Positions 41,189 through 50,658 of a stretch of DNA of 64,000 nt are shown in pieces. The DNA lies in assembly GCF_000002875.2 (NCBI RefSeq), contig NC_009408.2, positions 771,501 through 835,500 on the forward strand. Direction: 5' to 3'. The notes under the pieces are model-generated. The model saw only the letters and a program-made list of their open reading frames with translations. It was not told the DNA's origin and did no database searches. Positions within the stretch are counted from its first letter, which is position 1, and the number at the start of each line of letters is the position of its first letter. The translations under genes were made by a program, and so were the position numbers. Source of the DNA: Leishmania infantum JPCM5. Lineage: Eukaryota > Euglenozoa > Kinetoplastea > Trypanosomatida > Trypanosomatidae.

Positions 41189-42735
41189 TGCGCTGGCCGG
41201 CAGAGTCGATGCAGACAGAATCAGCGCGCTGTGCTAGCGAGAAAAACAAAGTGGACAACGCTTTTGGGGCCCAAGTTCGAAAAGGGTAGATCGAAGGCAG
41301 CACACACGTTTCTGCCTTGGTTTTAGCTGCTGTGTTCGTTCCAACGAAATGAAGCGGCACTTGGCGATGAGGATGGCCGGGGATGTGCAACGATGGTTCG
41401 CTTATGAATGCACGTGTGTGTGTGTGTGTGTTTCTGCGTGTGGCTACGAGGGAGATGTGGAGGTACATTCAACAACCTTCAGGATGGGAAAAGAAAACGA
41501 GAAGAGATGCAAGGAGAGAGCGCATACGACATAAGCGAGAAACTAGATGCACGTGAAGAAACGCGCACGCAGCATGCGAGCTGTTCCTTGTGTCGAGCGT
41601 GTGAGCTATGTGTGCGCGTGTGTATGTTGATACATTGAACAAGTCACTTGCGATGATCTGCTGCTGCTGAAGGTGCAGCTACTACAGTGCGTGTACAGGT
41701 GGGTGTGCAGAGATCAGAACGAGTACAAGAAGGCCCAAGTCCACACATCAAGAGACTTCGGAATCCAAGTGCACAGATACGTCCATATCCCCCCCCCCTG
41801 CCTGCCACAGGTGCGGGTGGGCAAATAATGGACCCCAACATCGCTCATCGCTGCCCACCCGCTCTCCCTTCCACAATGGCAACAAGAATTCGGTTGATCA
41901 AGACACTTTCGCTGTTTTCGAGGAAACTCAGCGTTCACGCTTCGCAGAAAAAAAGAGATGAAGTGGTAAGGGAGCGAGGGAGGCGTCAGCAGGGGTGACG
42001 TGATTGCTCCCCGGCTCTGCTCCCCCTGTTAATCTTCCCTATCCCCATCAGCCTCCCGCACATACAGGAGAGCACCGTCGCTGTTTTGGTGATCCGCCTT
42101 CACTGCCTCAAGGTGGCACTTCTCTTGTGCTCACGAATTTCCTACGTTACGCCCCTTTAGTTTCAGCTTCGTCTTCGGCCCGCCATCGCCGCCGCCTCCC
42201 CTCACCGCACACTGCGCACCGCGGAGACAGCGAAACGGAAGACAACAAATGCATCGCCTGCTCTCATCGACTGAAGGAAAAGGACAGAGAGAGGGACAGG
42301 AGGCCGTGCACCGTGCGGAAGGGTGGTGGTAGTATGGGAGGGGTGAAGGGAGGCGCATGCGCATCGAGAACGACCTTCCATCCCCTCACCCGCGTCACTG
42401 GCATTGCGAGAGCGAGACGAGCCCAAAGAGGGAGAGCACAGAACAGAATGCGGAGCCGCCGGGGGGGGGGGGAAGGGGGCCACAATCAGGGCGCAAAGAC
42501 AAGTAAGCAGCGCACCCACTCACACGGATACGCAGGCACACGCAAAGAGAGCGAGGTCGAAATATACGGAAAAGATGATGGTTAAAAGAAACAGCAGCAG
42601 CCGCATGTGCACCAGCACACGCAAAAACGCTGATACACGCACGCACACACGTGTCAGCGGCAACGCAACACGAGCCCAGCAAGAAGCCAGACTGCGACGC
42701 CACTTTGCTGGTACCGAGCCTTGACGCGCGTCTTC
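41189..42735. other. Gene-free spacer
   Basis: About 1.5 kb. Contains (TG)n at about 41410-41430, G runs at 42458-42470, and purine-rich sequence. No gene on the minus strand. The last ~60 bp may belong to the plus-strand relic that follows. Confidence 0.45.
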
Positions 42736-43250
42736 TGCTCCTTTGGTCTTCCATCACGGGTGCCTCCGCCGATGGGCCGCACGGCGCCAGGGCGGCAAGG
42801 CAGTGCGGGACTTCTCAGTGTTCCTCTACCGGATCGACGAGATCACATTCGGTGAGAATTCAACCCTTGTTCTCAGTCTCTCCGCCCAACGAAAGGTTCG
42901 ACTCTGAATCCGGCGGCAAACCCTTCAGCCAGCGCGCCACCCTGCTCATCGGCACGCACCCTGCAAAGCTGTGGCGGCCAGAGCAGTCCGTCTCGCTGGG
43001 AGAGCGCCCGCCATCTGTGGTGAGGCTGTCCGCGTACCGGCCTCGATGAAGCGATAAGGTGTGCGACTTGAGGGAGGGGCCACGCTGGTGATGGACGGGT
43101 GTCACTGCGCGGGCGACGACTGCAGCTGCGGTACCTCATCCACCCCCGAGGAGCGCCCGGCACCCGACGTGGGCATAAGGACCTTGACGCGACTCCGGTG
43201 CCGCAGATGTGGAGCTGCGCACCCTCCTCGCTGCTGTGGAGGCGGCTGAG
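42736..43250 (+). pseudogene. Decayed protein-coding fragment on the opposite (plus) strand
   Basis: Two plus-strand stretches have strongly GC3-biased, protein-like translation but sit in different frames. The first, 42791-42904, reads GGKAVRDFSVFLYRIDEITF and so on to a TGA at 42905. The second, about 42897-43046, is shifted one base and includes DSESGGKPFSQRATLLIGTH and AKLWRPEQSVSLGERPPSVV before a TGA at 43047. A third weaker segment follows (about 43065-43250) with further shifts. The minus-strand frames across the same DNA have stops and poorer codon bias. Every intact gene in the window is on the minus strand, so an inverted, frame-shifted relic is unexpected. I cannot name the parent family. 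Confidence 0.45.
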
Positions 43251-43312
43251 AGCGAGAGCGAAGGAGCGGCAAGGCGAGATGAAGATGGAGAGGAGCCTTC
43301 GGCTGCCGTCGA

Positions 43313-43336
43313 CAGCAGCAGCAGCAGCAGCAGCAG
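43313..43336 (+). repeat. (CAG)8 trinucleotide repeat
   Basis: Eight uninterrupted CAG units just beyond the plus-strand relic, in a non-coding context as far as I can see. Confidence 0.9.
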
Positions 43337-43770
43337 CGGTGCGCGCTAAGAAGAGAGAAAGAGGGAAGGAGGGGGCGTGCGGATGTGAGAAAGTGCGCTG
43401 CGGTGAGGTTTAAAAAAAAAACATAAGGAGGGTGTAGTGGGTATGGTCTGCTGAAGACCCTAGCACATTGCACTTCTCCGCTATAGCATGCTACTTTCTC
43501 GCGCTCCTACCGTTGGTTCTGCTGCCTCGTCGAAACAGCTGCGGTGTCTTTCTGCCAGCGTGCATCGCTGTGTGAGGTGAGGGATGCATGATGCCCGCTC
43601 AAGTGCAGGCGCGACTCCTCGCGCTGCTGCGAAACAAAACGGAGCATGAGACAGGTGGAGGGGAGGGACAAAGGGAAGGGCAAGGGGCTAATGCGTGCAC
43701 GCCGGGAAGATGAGGTGGAGCAACGGGAGACAGCTTCAAGGCCCACATTCGGCGAGGGCGCCATGCGGTC
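43337..43770. other. Spacer within the relic-rich interval
   Basis: No intact gene. Contains an A10 run at about 43411-43420. Confidence 0.4.
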
Positions 43771-43953
43771 TCACAAAATGGTGAGGCGCAGCACGCCGTC
43801 CCCCCACTCCTTGTCGCCTTCAGGGGCAGCGGTGAAGCGAGATTGGCCTTCCAGGCCCGAAGAAGCAGAGGAAGTATCATCAGCCCTCGTCCCTCGCGGC
43901 CGCCGAAGCGGAACTTGCGATTCGACTGCCGCTACCGCTACACACATATACAT
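43771..43953 (-). CDS. Possible small ORF (60 residues), uncertain
   Basis: An ATG-initiated frame of 60 codons starts MYMCVAVAAVESQVPLRRPR and ends in TAAPEGDKEWGDGVLRLTIL. It follows a good pyrimidine tract and AG (about 43983-44020 on the minus strand), so a trans-spliced mRNA could present it. The second half looks more like protein than UTR, but it is short and I recognise no family. It could equally be the tail of another decayed gene. Low confidence. Confidence 0.3.
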   Translation of the reverse strand: MYMCVAVAAVESQVPLRRPRGTRADDTSSASSGLEGQSRFTAAPEGDKEWGDGVLRLTIL

Positions 43954-44495
43954 GTGTCTCGTTGTTGTGCGTGTGTTCAGCTTAACGCGTAAGTGCAGAA
44001 GGAAAGAGGTGAAGGAAGGCACAGAAGCACGCGCTACACGCACAGAGACACACTCGTGGCGCAGCAAAGACGCTCTGGCGAATCCACACACACATACACA
44101 CACACACACACGGACAGGGGAGCGCGATCAGGATGCAGCTGCTTGCTGAGCGCCTCTAGCTTCAGCAAAGACCAGCAATCACCGTGACTTTAATGACTGC
44201 ATTGTGTATATATGTGGATGCAGGTATGTATCTTACTGCACCTGTGCAGCTGTGCGACTGCACCGCTGTCTCGTTATTCGCTCACAAAGCAAGATGGAAG
44301 GGGGACCACAATGGAAAGCATAAAGAGCAAGCCCAGCCCCAGGGATGAGGGAGGGGGATAAGAGGGAGGGAGGGAGGGGGTACGTATTAAGCGCTGCACC
44401 ACATTGCCATGAGCTCGCGTCGCATCCGCTTTGCCCCTCACTCATTCAAGCGCCGCTCACCGGCTGTCACGCAACGCTTCGCTGTGACTAGCCAG
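43954..44495. other. 3' flank of the glycerophosphodiesterase gene
   Basis: About 0.54 kb. Contains (CA)n at about 44087-44112. No other gene. Confidence 0.45.
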
Positions 44496-45500
44496 CTACT
44501 TGCCAATGCGCAGCCGCTTACACGTCGCATCCTGCTGTCTCTCCAACTCCCGCTGCCGATCACCGAATATGTCGTAGTTTGGCGGTGGCTTCGGTGTTCC
44601 AAAGCCTTCTTTGTATTCGTCACTCGAGATGCACACACCCGGTTGCCGCATCGCTGGCGTGTACTGCTCGGCGCACTCGAACCCCCACAGGTACATGCAG
44701 ATGTTCCGCGTAACCCAGCGCCTGCGGCTCGCCTCGGTGAACAGGTCATGGCGCGGCCCCACCATGGAGCAGCCCGTCAGCCACGGTATCACCCTCTCAT
44801 ACACAAAGAGCAGTACGCAATCCCAAAACGCCGGGCAAAGGCGCAGCACCCACGGCAGCGTGTCGACTTTCAGCGCAATCCACGAGCGCACCATGCTCGC
44901 AGCGTACAGCTGGCACACTGCAACTCGCTTGTCCACTTTCCTGGCATGGTAGAGGGCACCGCTGTGAAAGGAAATGAGGGTGGTCTGATCGTACATGTAG
45001 TCCGGATAGCGGCGGTAGAGTTCGAGCACCTTGTCCGTGCATAGATACGTTCGCTTCAGATCTTTCACCTCGATCAACATGCGCATGTTATTATCACGGC
45101 AGAACAAGATGGCTTCCTCCAGTGTAGGAACGCGGACCTTTCCCGTGGGGTCGGCCGTGAAGGTGCACTGGCGCAGCTCAAACAGCGTCAGCTCATCGAT
45201 GCGGCGCGTCGGCGGGACGTCGCGGAGGTGGCCGTTGACGAAGGCGTCGTGAAAGATGACGACTTCGTTGTCTTTGGTGAGGCGAGCATCGCATTCGATA
45301 CCGCCACACCCGGATGCGGCTGCGTGCCGGAATGCCTCCAGCGTGTTCTCCGGCGTCCCCGCCACACCACGGCACCCACGGTGCCCGAACACGACGCCGC
45401 CCCACAGGAGCCGCGACGGGCCCACGGGCAGCTGAATGTGCCTCAAGTACGACCACCCCAACGCAGCCCCGACGCTGCCGAGGAAAAGTACTAGCTTCAT
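44496..45500 (-). CDS. Glycerophosphodiester phosphodiesterase family protein (GDPD)
   Basis: The 334-residue protein has an N-terminal hydrophobic segment (MKLVLFLGSVGAALGWSYL), likely a signal anchor. The GDPD TIM barrel follows: H40-R41 in GHRGCRG, PENT at 50-53, E69 and D71 in GIECDARLTKD, and H84-D85 in VVIFHDA. These are the residues that bind the metal and act as acid/base in the family. IEVKD further on matches the conserved 'hEhK' strand. The layout resembles the membrane-anchored GDPD1/GDPD3 group, which hydrolyse glycerophosphodiesters or lysophospholipids. Substrate here is unknown. The start at 45500 keeps the hydrophobic segment, but no AG lies between the strong C/T tract and this ATG (see findings). 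Confidence 0.88.
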   Translation of the reverse strand: MKLVLFLGSVGAALGWSYLRHIQLPVGPSRLLWGGVVFGHRGCRGVAGTPENTLEAFRHAAASGCGGIECDARLTKDNEVVIFHDAFVNGHLRDVPPTRRIDELTLFELRQCTFTADPTGKVRVPTLEEAILFCRDNNMRMLIEVKDLKRTYLCTDKVLELYRRYPDYMYDQTTLISFHSGALYHARKVDKRVAVCQLYAASMVRSWIALKVDTLPWVLRLCPAFWDCVLLFVYERVIPWLTGCSMVGPRHDLFTEASRRRWVTRNICMYLWGFECAEQYTPAMRQPGVCISSDEYKEGFGTPKPPPNYDIFGDRQRELERQQDATCKRLRIGK

Positions 45501-46879
45501 CGTTCAGCGCGGCAAGGGAAGGACAGAGGGGGGGGGGCCAAAATGTGAACGCGCGAGAGACTGGTAGTCGTTTAGTGAATATGCACACGCGCACACACAT
45601 GCACACTCGAGCGTATGCGTAGAAGGCAGTTGGGAGGCTGCAGTTGCTGTGACTCTTCAGCGTTCCTGCGTTGTGCCACATGCCGCTCACAGGCGGTGGG
45701 CAGGGGGGAAGGAAAAGGGGAGAGGGAGAGAACCGGCAGTGGCCAGGTAGTGAACCGGAGGAGCAGGGAAACGGAGTAGATGGGAGCAGGGGAGGTTGCT
45801 GGGTGAGGGGAAACGACACGCACAGGAGGAGTGGAGACCCGGACTGCGTACCAGGAGGAGGAGTATATGGGAAAGAGCGAGGTACAGGTGAAGGGCAACC
45901 CCCACTCACTCCCTCACGCACACGCCCTCAAGTACATCGTATCTGAGGTGTTTCTGCACCGCATGGGGCGGCGTTAAACGGAAGGCACCCCGATTGCCTC
46001 CACACATCCCTCTACGTCCCGAGTAGGGTGCTGCTACCACTCTCCCTTTGCCATATCCTGCTGCCGTGGCTTCCGCAATTGCTTGCCCGGCTGCCTTTAG
46101 CTCGGAGAGGAGACTCAAGAGAAAGAGGCGCCGCACATGCACGGCTGCACACGTGCGTTCAACAGGTTTCGGTATGTCCTCTTTATTTGTTGTTCTACCG
46201 CAGAGTTTCCCCCGTCCCTCCTCCCCATCGATACGCGCACAAAGAAGAGAAAGGAGGTGGTCTGATACGCCGTGACATGTTGTCTCGGTCTGCAGAGGGT
46301 ATGTCGGAGGTGGAAGCCTCTGTGCTGCGCGTGAGCAGCAGCAGAAGAAAGGGCGGCACGCGCAAGCGAGGGCATAAGTGCGACAGGGACACCAACGGAG
46401 GCGATGGCTGATCAGACAGGGACAACAACAGCGGCACTAAGAGGAAAGGCTACACAGCGCGGCACACCACAACGATGACCACAAACAAGCGAACACACGC
46501 TAACGGTGTCTCCCCTCTCCTTATACACACGCACTACATTGGTTCGCTGTCTGGTGAAGGAGTGAGGCCTGTGCGCCCTGCACGCGTGGGGACGGCGGCG
46601 GACAGGGGAGGGTGGCAGAACACACCGACGAGGAGGTGGGTCATGCGTCTCTCTCTCTGTCTGCAGGCGGAGGCGGGGATAGAGAGGTGCGATTGGGAAA
46701 CGCAACACGAGTCGAGACAGCGAAAACGAAAAAGAGAATCACGCAACGCACGCGCACACCTCAGCACTCGGTAATACCGGAAATACGCACGACACCACCG
46801 GCAAGAATGTGGTCGGGTGCACACGCACGCAAGGTTGTCGAAGGATCGACGGCGGCGTGCTTTCCTTCGGTGTGGCTTC
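45501..46879. other. Spacer: 3' UTR of the VPS50-like gene and 5' flank of GDPD
   Basis: About 1.4 kb. On the minus strand it contains extended CT-rich sequence (45690-45900). No gene with ATG and coding-like composition was found. Confidence 0.45.
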
Positions 46880-49800
46880 TCAGAGGGCAAAGCGATCCAT
46901 GGGGAGGATGTCCTGGTGCCTTAGCTCCCGGATCAGCAGGTCCTCCAGCTGTAGCATGAAGGGTTTATCAGCCGCCCCAAACCAGTTGACGAGGTCCACA
47001 CTGTAGTAAAGGGCATGGTTGGAGCGCACCCACTGTAAGCACTGCGCCTTGTCATCCGCGAAGAAACCCGCCTTCACAAGCCGCAGTACGTAGTCGGGCA
47101 CAACGACCGAAGACTTGCCAAAGACGGAGGCGACCTGCTGCTGAAAGAACTGCACATCCACCTGCAGCTGCATCACGAAGAGGTCGCTCATGCGCTTCTT
47201 GGAGAGTTTGCTGTACTCCCGTACCAGCACGGCCTGCGCAGCGAAGATGAGACGCTGCAAGAAGACCGATTCAAGAGCCGGGGTCGGCATCGGAACACGT
47301 CGCTCGTTGAGCTCCTTCATGCTGCCTACAAGCTGCGCCACGTACGAACTCACCATCACTTCATCCTTTCCGCCCTTCAGCTTCGCAATGCTTTTGCAGA
47401 CGCTCTCCATGGGGCAGATAGCCTGGCACAACCGGTGGATGCACACGTGCAGCACCTCGTGCGCCGCCTCGTAGAGCACACGGCACCGCAGCATGTAGGA
47501 CTGCACCGTGGTCGCCGGAAGGAGTGGGCTCATTGTCTGGATAGTGGCCTCGTAGACAAAGATGAGGCTGAGCACCGACTGGCATGCCACTGTGCGGTTG
47601 CCAAGGGCAAACTGCTGTGCGGCGCTCGTGAACTCGTTGGACAGACGGCCCCACACGATCGGCGGGAATCGAAAGGTCGTCGCGTTAGCGCCGCCGGCAC
47701 CGCCACCGCTGCACAGACGCCGGATATGATCCTTCGGTGTATACTGCCCATTTACCGCCCCCACCGCACGCTCCCCTGCCGCGCGCACCTCGGCCAACAC
47801 GCGCTGCGCTTTCGCAGAAAAGTCGCCCTGATGCTCGATCGGCACACTGCGCGACACCGACACAAAGCTGTCCACGACAGTGTAGAAGTAGAGACACAGC
47901 AGCTCATCGCACCAGCCAAGGATATCGGCCGCCAAGGGAGGAAACCGCACTGCTATGCGGGCCTGGTACTCGAGGAATGCGTTGGCGACGGAAATGGCGC
48001 TGGAGGTGAGGACGGAGGGCGGCATGTCCACCGACGACGCAAGCGTAGCGGTGTCCTGGATGTTGGCAGGCGCGCTGACCGGCGCAGTCTCTAAGCCAGT
48101 CTCCACGTCGCGCATCGTGGAGGCGTTGTCTGCAGAGTCAGCGGTGGTGGCCGCCGCGCAACCCGTCTTCGCTGTGGCCCAATAGACACCGAAGGTCTGC
48201 GTTTGCACAAGGCTGGACGTGTCGGCGGGCTCCAGCATCTTTTCAGTGAGGAACGGGTTCTCCATAAACGGCATCGCCCCCGCGGCGAGGGAGCCTTCGT
48301 CGGTGCTCTGACGCAGGTAGCTCTTCACCTCCTTGATGAAGCTCTTGAAGTTGCTGGGGGACAGCGGCTTCACCATGTTCAGCGACGGAGGAGAGACAGG
48401 ACTCACAACCCAGTCGTCCTCAGCCATGAAGGCCAGCACCTCGTGGGCCTTGGGTGTCTGGAAGTGCATCTGCATGTGACGCAGCAGCACCGCCTTGATC
48501 TGTGTTCGGGCCGCAGCATGCTCCGCCTTTTCAATTCCCAGCACGCCGAACGCCTCTGTCAGCATACTCACCACCACGAACAGGTGCAGCACACGGTCTG
48601 GGTCGATCGAGGTGAGGCGTGCGCTCGAGAGAACCACCGTCAACTTCTCGACCAAGTCACAACCGACCTTACGACCTGTGTCCTGCACGCGCTGCAGCGC
48701 CTGACTGTGCAAGCCGGCGTATGGAGAGTTCCCGCGGCTTTCCTCTTCGTGGAGCCGCACTACAGTAGAGTAGAGATACAAGAAGTCCATCAACTTCGAA
48801 GCCATCTGCCGCACGCCGACGATGAGGTAGTCGGGGTGTATGCCCTCTGCAATGTCCTCCAGTGGGGCGTCTTCACTCTTCACAAACGACACCTCTGTCA
48901 GGGACTTGCACAGAATCTGAATCGCTGCGCGCCACACCAGCGTTGCCACCAACGTGCACGTCTTACTGGCACAGCCGAGGTCCTGTGAGGCCTCAAGCGC
49001 GTTGCGGTACCTCGGTACAATGAACTTGTTCGTCAGGCAGTCGGTGAGAACCACCTCGATGCAGTCGGTGAGCTTCTTGGGGTTGTCACGGTACATGCGC
49101 CACTCCGCCATCACCGGCTTCATGCAGTAGATCTTTGCCAGCGAGCTCTCCATGTCGATGGGGCCTTCCCGCTTCAGAAAGCCGGCCGCCTCATGCACCT
49201 TGCCGCTGGAGATGAGGTTCATAAGCTGAGTTCGCTTTCCACACATCGCCTTCATCGCCTCCAGTAGCTGAATCGTCGCCTCCACGTTCTCCTTCGTGCG
49301 CTGCTGCGCCAGCAACGCCACCTGCGAAGCCACAGCGGCCTTCGACTTACGAATCGCCGCGCGCGCCTTTTTGCAGTCGCTCGAGGTCATGAGCAAGCTG
49401 TCATTGATGTCGCGAATCTTCTCCGTGCCACTCACGAAGGAGTGGTGATGCGCCAGCACCCGTCGCTTGAGCGTTGTGCTAACAATGTTGCACTTTTGGC
49501 GCAGCTCCCGCATTTTTCCCTCCGCGGCCTCGCGCATCAGCCGGCCCTCGGCCTCGTCGTCAGTGTACGCAAAGCCGTCCAAGTGCTCGAGCTCGAATAT
49601 GGCAGGGTCGTACGTCTTATCAAAGAACTTCTTGTCCACCTTCTCCTGCACCTGCGCGTCGGTGAGCGGCTCCTCATCGGAGCTCGCCACATCGCTGGCC
49701 TCGTCCGCCGCCACGCGCTCTCCCTCGGCGTTGCGCACCTCGGCTCCATATTTCATTTGGAAGAAGCGTCGAATATCGCCGTGCGACATGACGCCGCCGG

Positions 49801-49930
49801 TCACCGAGATTGCCTTAAGGCGGTCCACCGGGATCTGCTTCAGCACCGACTTCGTTTTTCTGTAGCCGACCCTCACGCCCTTCATCGTCTCCTTCCACGC
49901 CGCTGCGAGGCTCTCGGTAACGTCCTCCAT
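46880..49930 (-). CDS. VPS50/syndetin-like tethering-complex subunit
   Basis: The 1,016-residue protein has an acidic N-terminal linker and then KKFFDKTYDPAIFELEHLDG, the entry motif of syndetin/VPS54-N domains. A long helical region follows with RELRQKCNIVSTTLKRRVLA and CKKARAAIRKSKAAVASQVA, equivalent to the coiled-coil part. Then come VRQMASKLMDFLYLYSTVVR and a C-terminal domain whose end (PDYVLRLVKAGFFADDKAQC, LQWVRSNHALYYSVDLVNW) resembles the C-terminus of human VPS50. VPS50 joins VPS51, 52 and 53 in EARP, which tethers recycling endosomes. VPS54 of GARP is the alternative, but the C-terminus fits VPS50 better. The first ATG is at 49930; the twelve codons before it begin with TTG. Assignment is by pattern. 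Confidence 0.7.
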   Translation of the reverse strand: MEDVTESLAAAWKETMKGVRVGYRKTKSVLKQIPVDRLKAISVTGGVMSHGDIRRFFQMKYGAEVRNAEGERVAADEASDVASSDEEPLTDAQVQEKVDKKFFDKTYDPAIFELEHLDGFAYTDDEAEGRLMREAAEGKMRELRQKCNIVSTTLKRRVLAHHHSFVSGTEKIRDINDSLLMTSSDCKKARAAIRKSKAAVASQVALLAQQRTKENVEATIQLLEAMKAMCGKRTQLMNLISSGKVHEAAGFLKREGPIDMESSLAKIYCMKPVMAEWRMYRDNPKKLTDCIEVVLTDCLTNKFIVPRYRNALEASQDLGCASKTCTLVATLVWRAAIQILCKSLTEVSFVKSEDAPLEDIAEGIHPDYLIVGVRQMASKLMDFLYLYSTVVRLHEEESRGNSPYAGLHSQALQRVQDTGRKVGCDLVEKLTVVLSSARLTSIDPDRVLHLFVVVSMLTEAFGVLGIEKAEHAAARTQIKAVLLRHMQMHFQTPKAHEVLAFMAEDDWVVSPVSPPSLNMVKPLSPSNFKSFIKEVKSYLRQSTDEGSLAAGAMPFMENPFLTEKMLEPADTSSLVQTQTFGVYWATAKTGCAAATTADSADNASTMRDVETGLETAPVSAPANIQDTATLASSVDMPPSVLTSSAISVANAFLEYQARIAVRFPPLAADILGWCDELLCLYFYTVVDSFVSVSRSVPIEHQGDFSAKAQRVLAEVRAAGERAVGAVNGQYTPKDHIRRLCSGGGAGGANATTFRFPPIVWGRLSNEFTSAAQQFALGNRTVACQSVLSLIFVYEATIQTMSPLLPATTVQSYMLRCRVLYEAAHEVLHVCIHRLCQAICPMESVCKSIAKLKGGKDEVMVSSYVAQLVGSMKELNERRVPMPTPALESVFLQRLIFAAQAVLVREYSKLSKKRMSDLFVMQLQVDVQFFQQQVASVFGKSSVVVPDYVLRLVKAGFFADDKAQCLQWVRSNHALYYSVDLVNWFGAADKPFMLQLEDLLIRELRHQDILPMDRFAL

Positions 49931-50658
49931 CCTCCTTCTCTGCCGGCGTTGCAGATGTGCAAGCAAGCCCCTTGCTGTCGAGTCGATGGCGCTGACGCTC
50001 CTATCAGCAATGGATGGCCAGGGAGACGCACACGCGCGCAGGCCACACGAGAGGTGGGCCTCCTTCCCTTGTTGCTCCGGCCGGGCGTCGTTTTCTTCTG
50101 TTTTCGTTTTCTTCTCGGTGGTGTGTACTCCTCCACAATGTCAAAGGCGTGCTTCCCACGCTCACAGGAATGGCCAACAACGGACGTTCCAGGAACAGTC
50201 GGCGGAGGGAAGGGGGAAGGGGGGGAGGGAAGAGAGCAGAGAGACATGAGCGCACAACGGGGCGAGAGAGAGTGTGTTCGCCCCACCCCCTCCACCGTCT
50301 GAGATTTCACATCAAGGAAAGCCGCAGCACTAATGGCAGTGCCGTAGTGACGCAGCGAAACGCGAATGCGCCTTACACGCACCACCGCAACACTCTCTCA
50401 CCGCCAGAGACGCGAGCAACACCCGGGCGCGAGAGAAAGGGAGATGGGAGGCCTGCGTTGGGGGGAGAGATGAAAGCAGATGTCGCCTTCCTTTCATTTT
50501 CACTGCTGTTTGCTGGCCTTGACAAGCATACTCACCCACGTACACACACAAGCATACGCACCTCTACGTCTACGCTTACGTCTATGGGCGTCATTCTCTA
50601 CTGTACAAGTAACAAAAGGTCAGTGCACGCAGACAGCACCACCCAACACTGAGGGCCG
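49931..50658. other. Spacer 5' of the VPS50-like gene
   Basis: About 0.73 kb, 3' UTR of the coiled-coil gene. No gene. Confidence 0.45.

Noticed and set aside
45906..46142. Minus-strand 78-codon frame with a leader-like hydrophobic start
   Set aside because: It starts at GTG, the only nearby ATG is out of frame, and the rest resembles no protein family.
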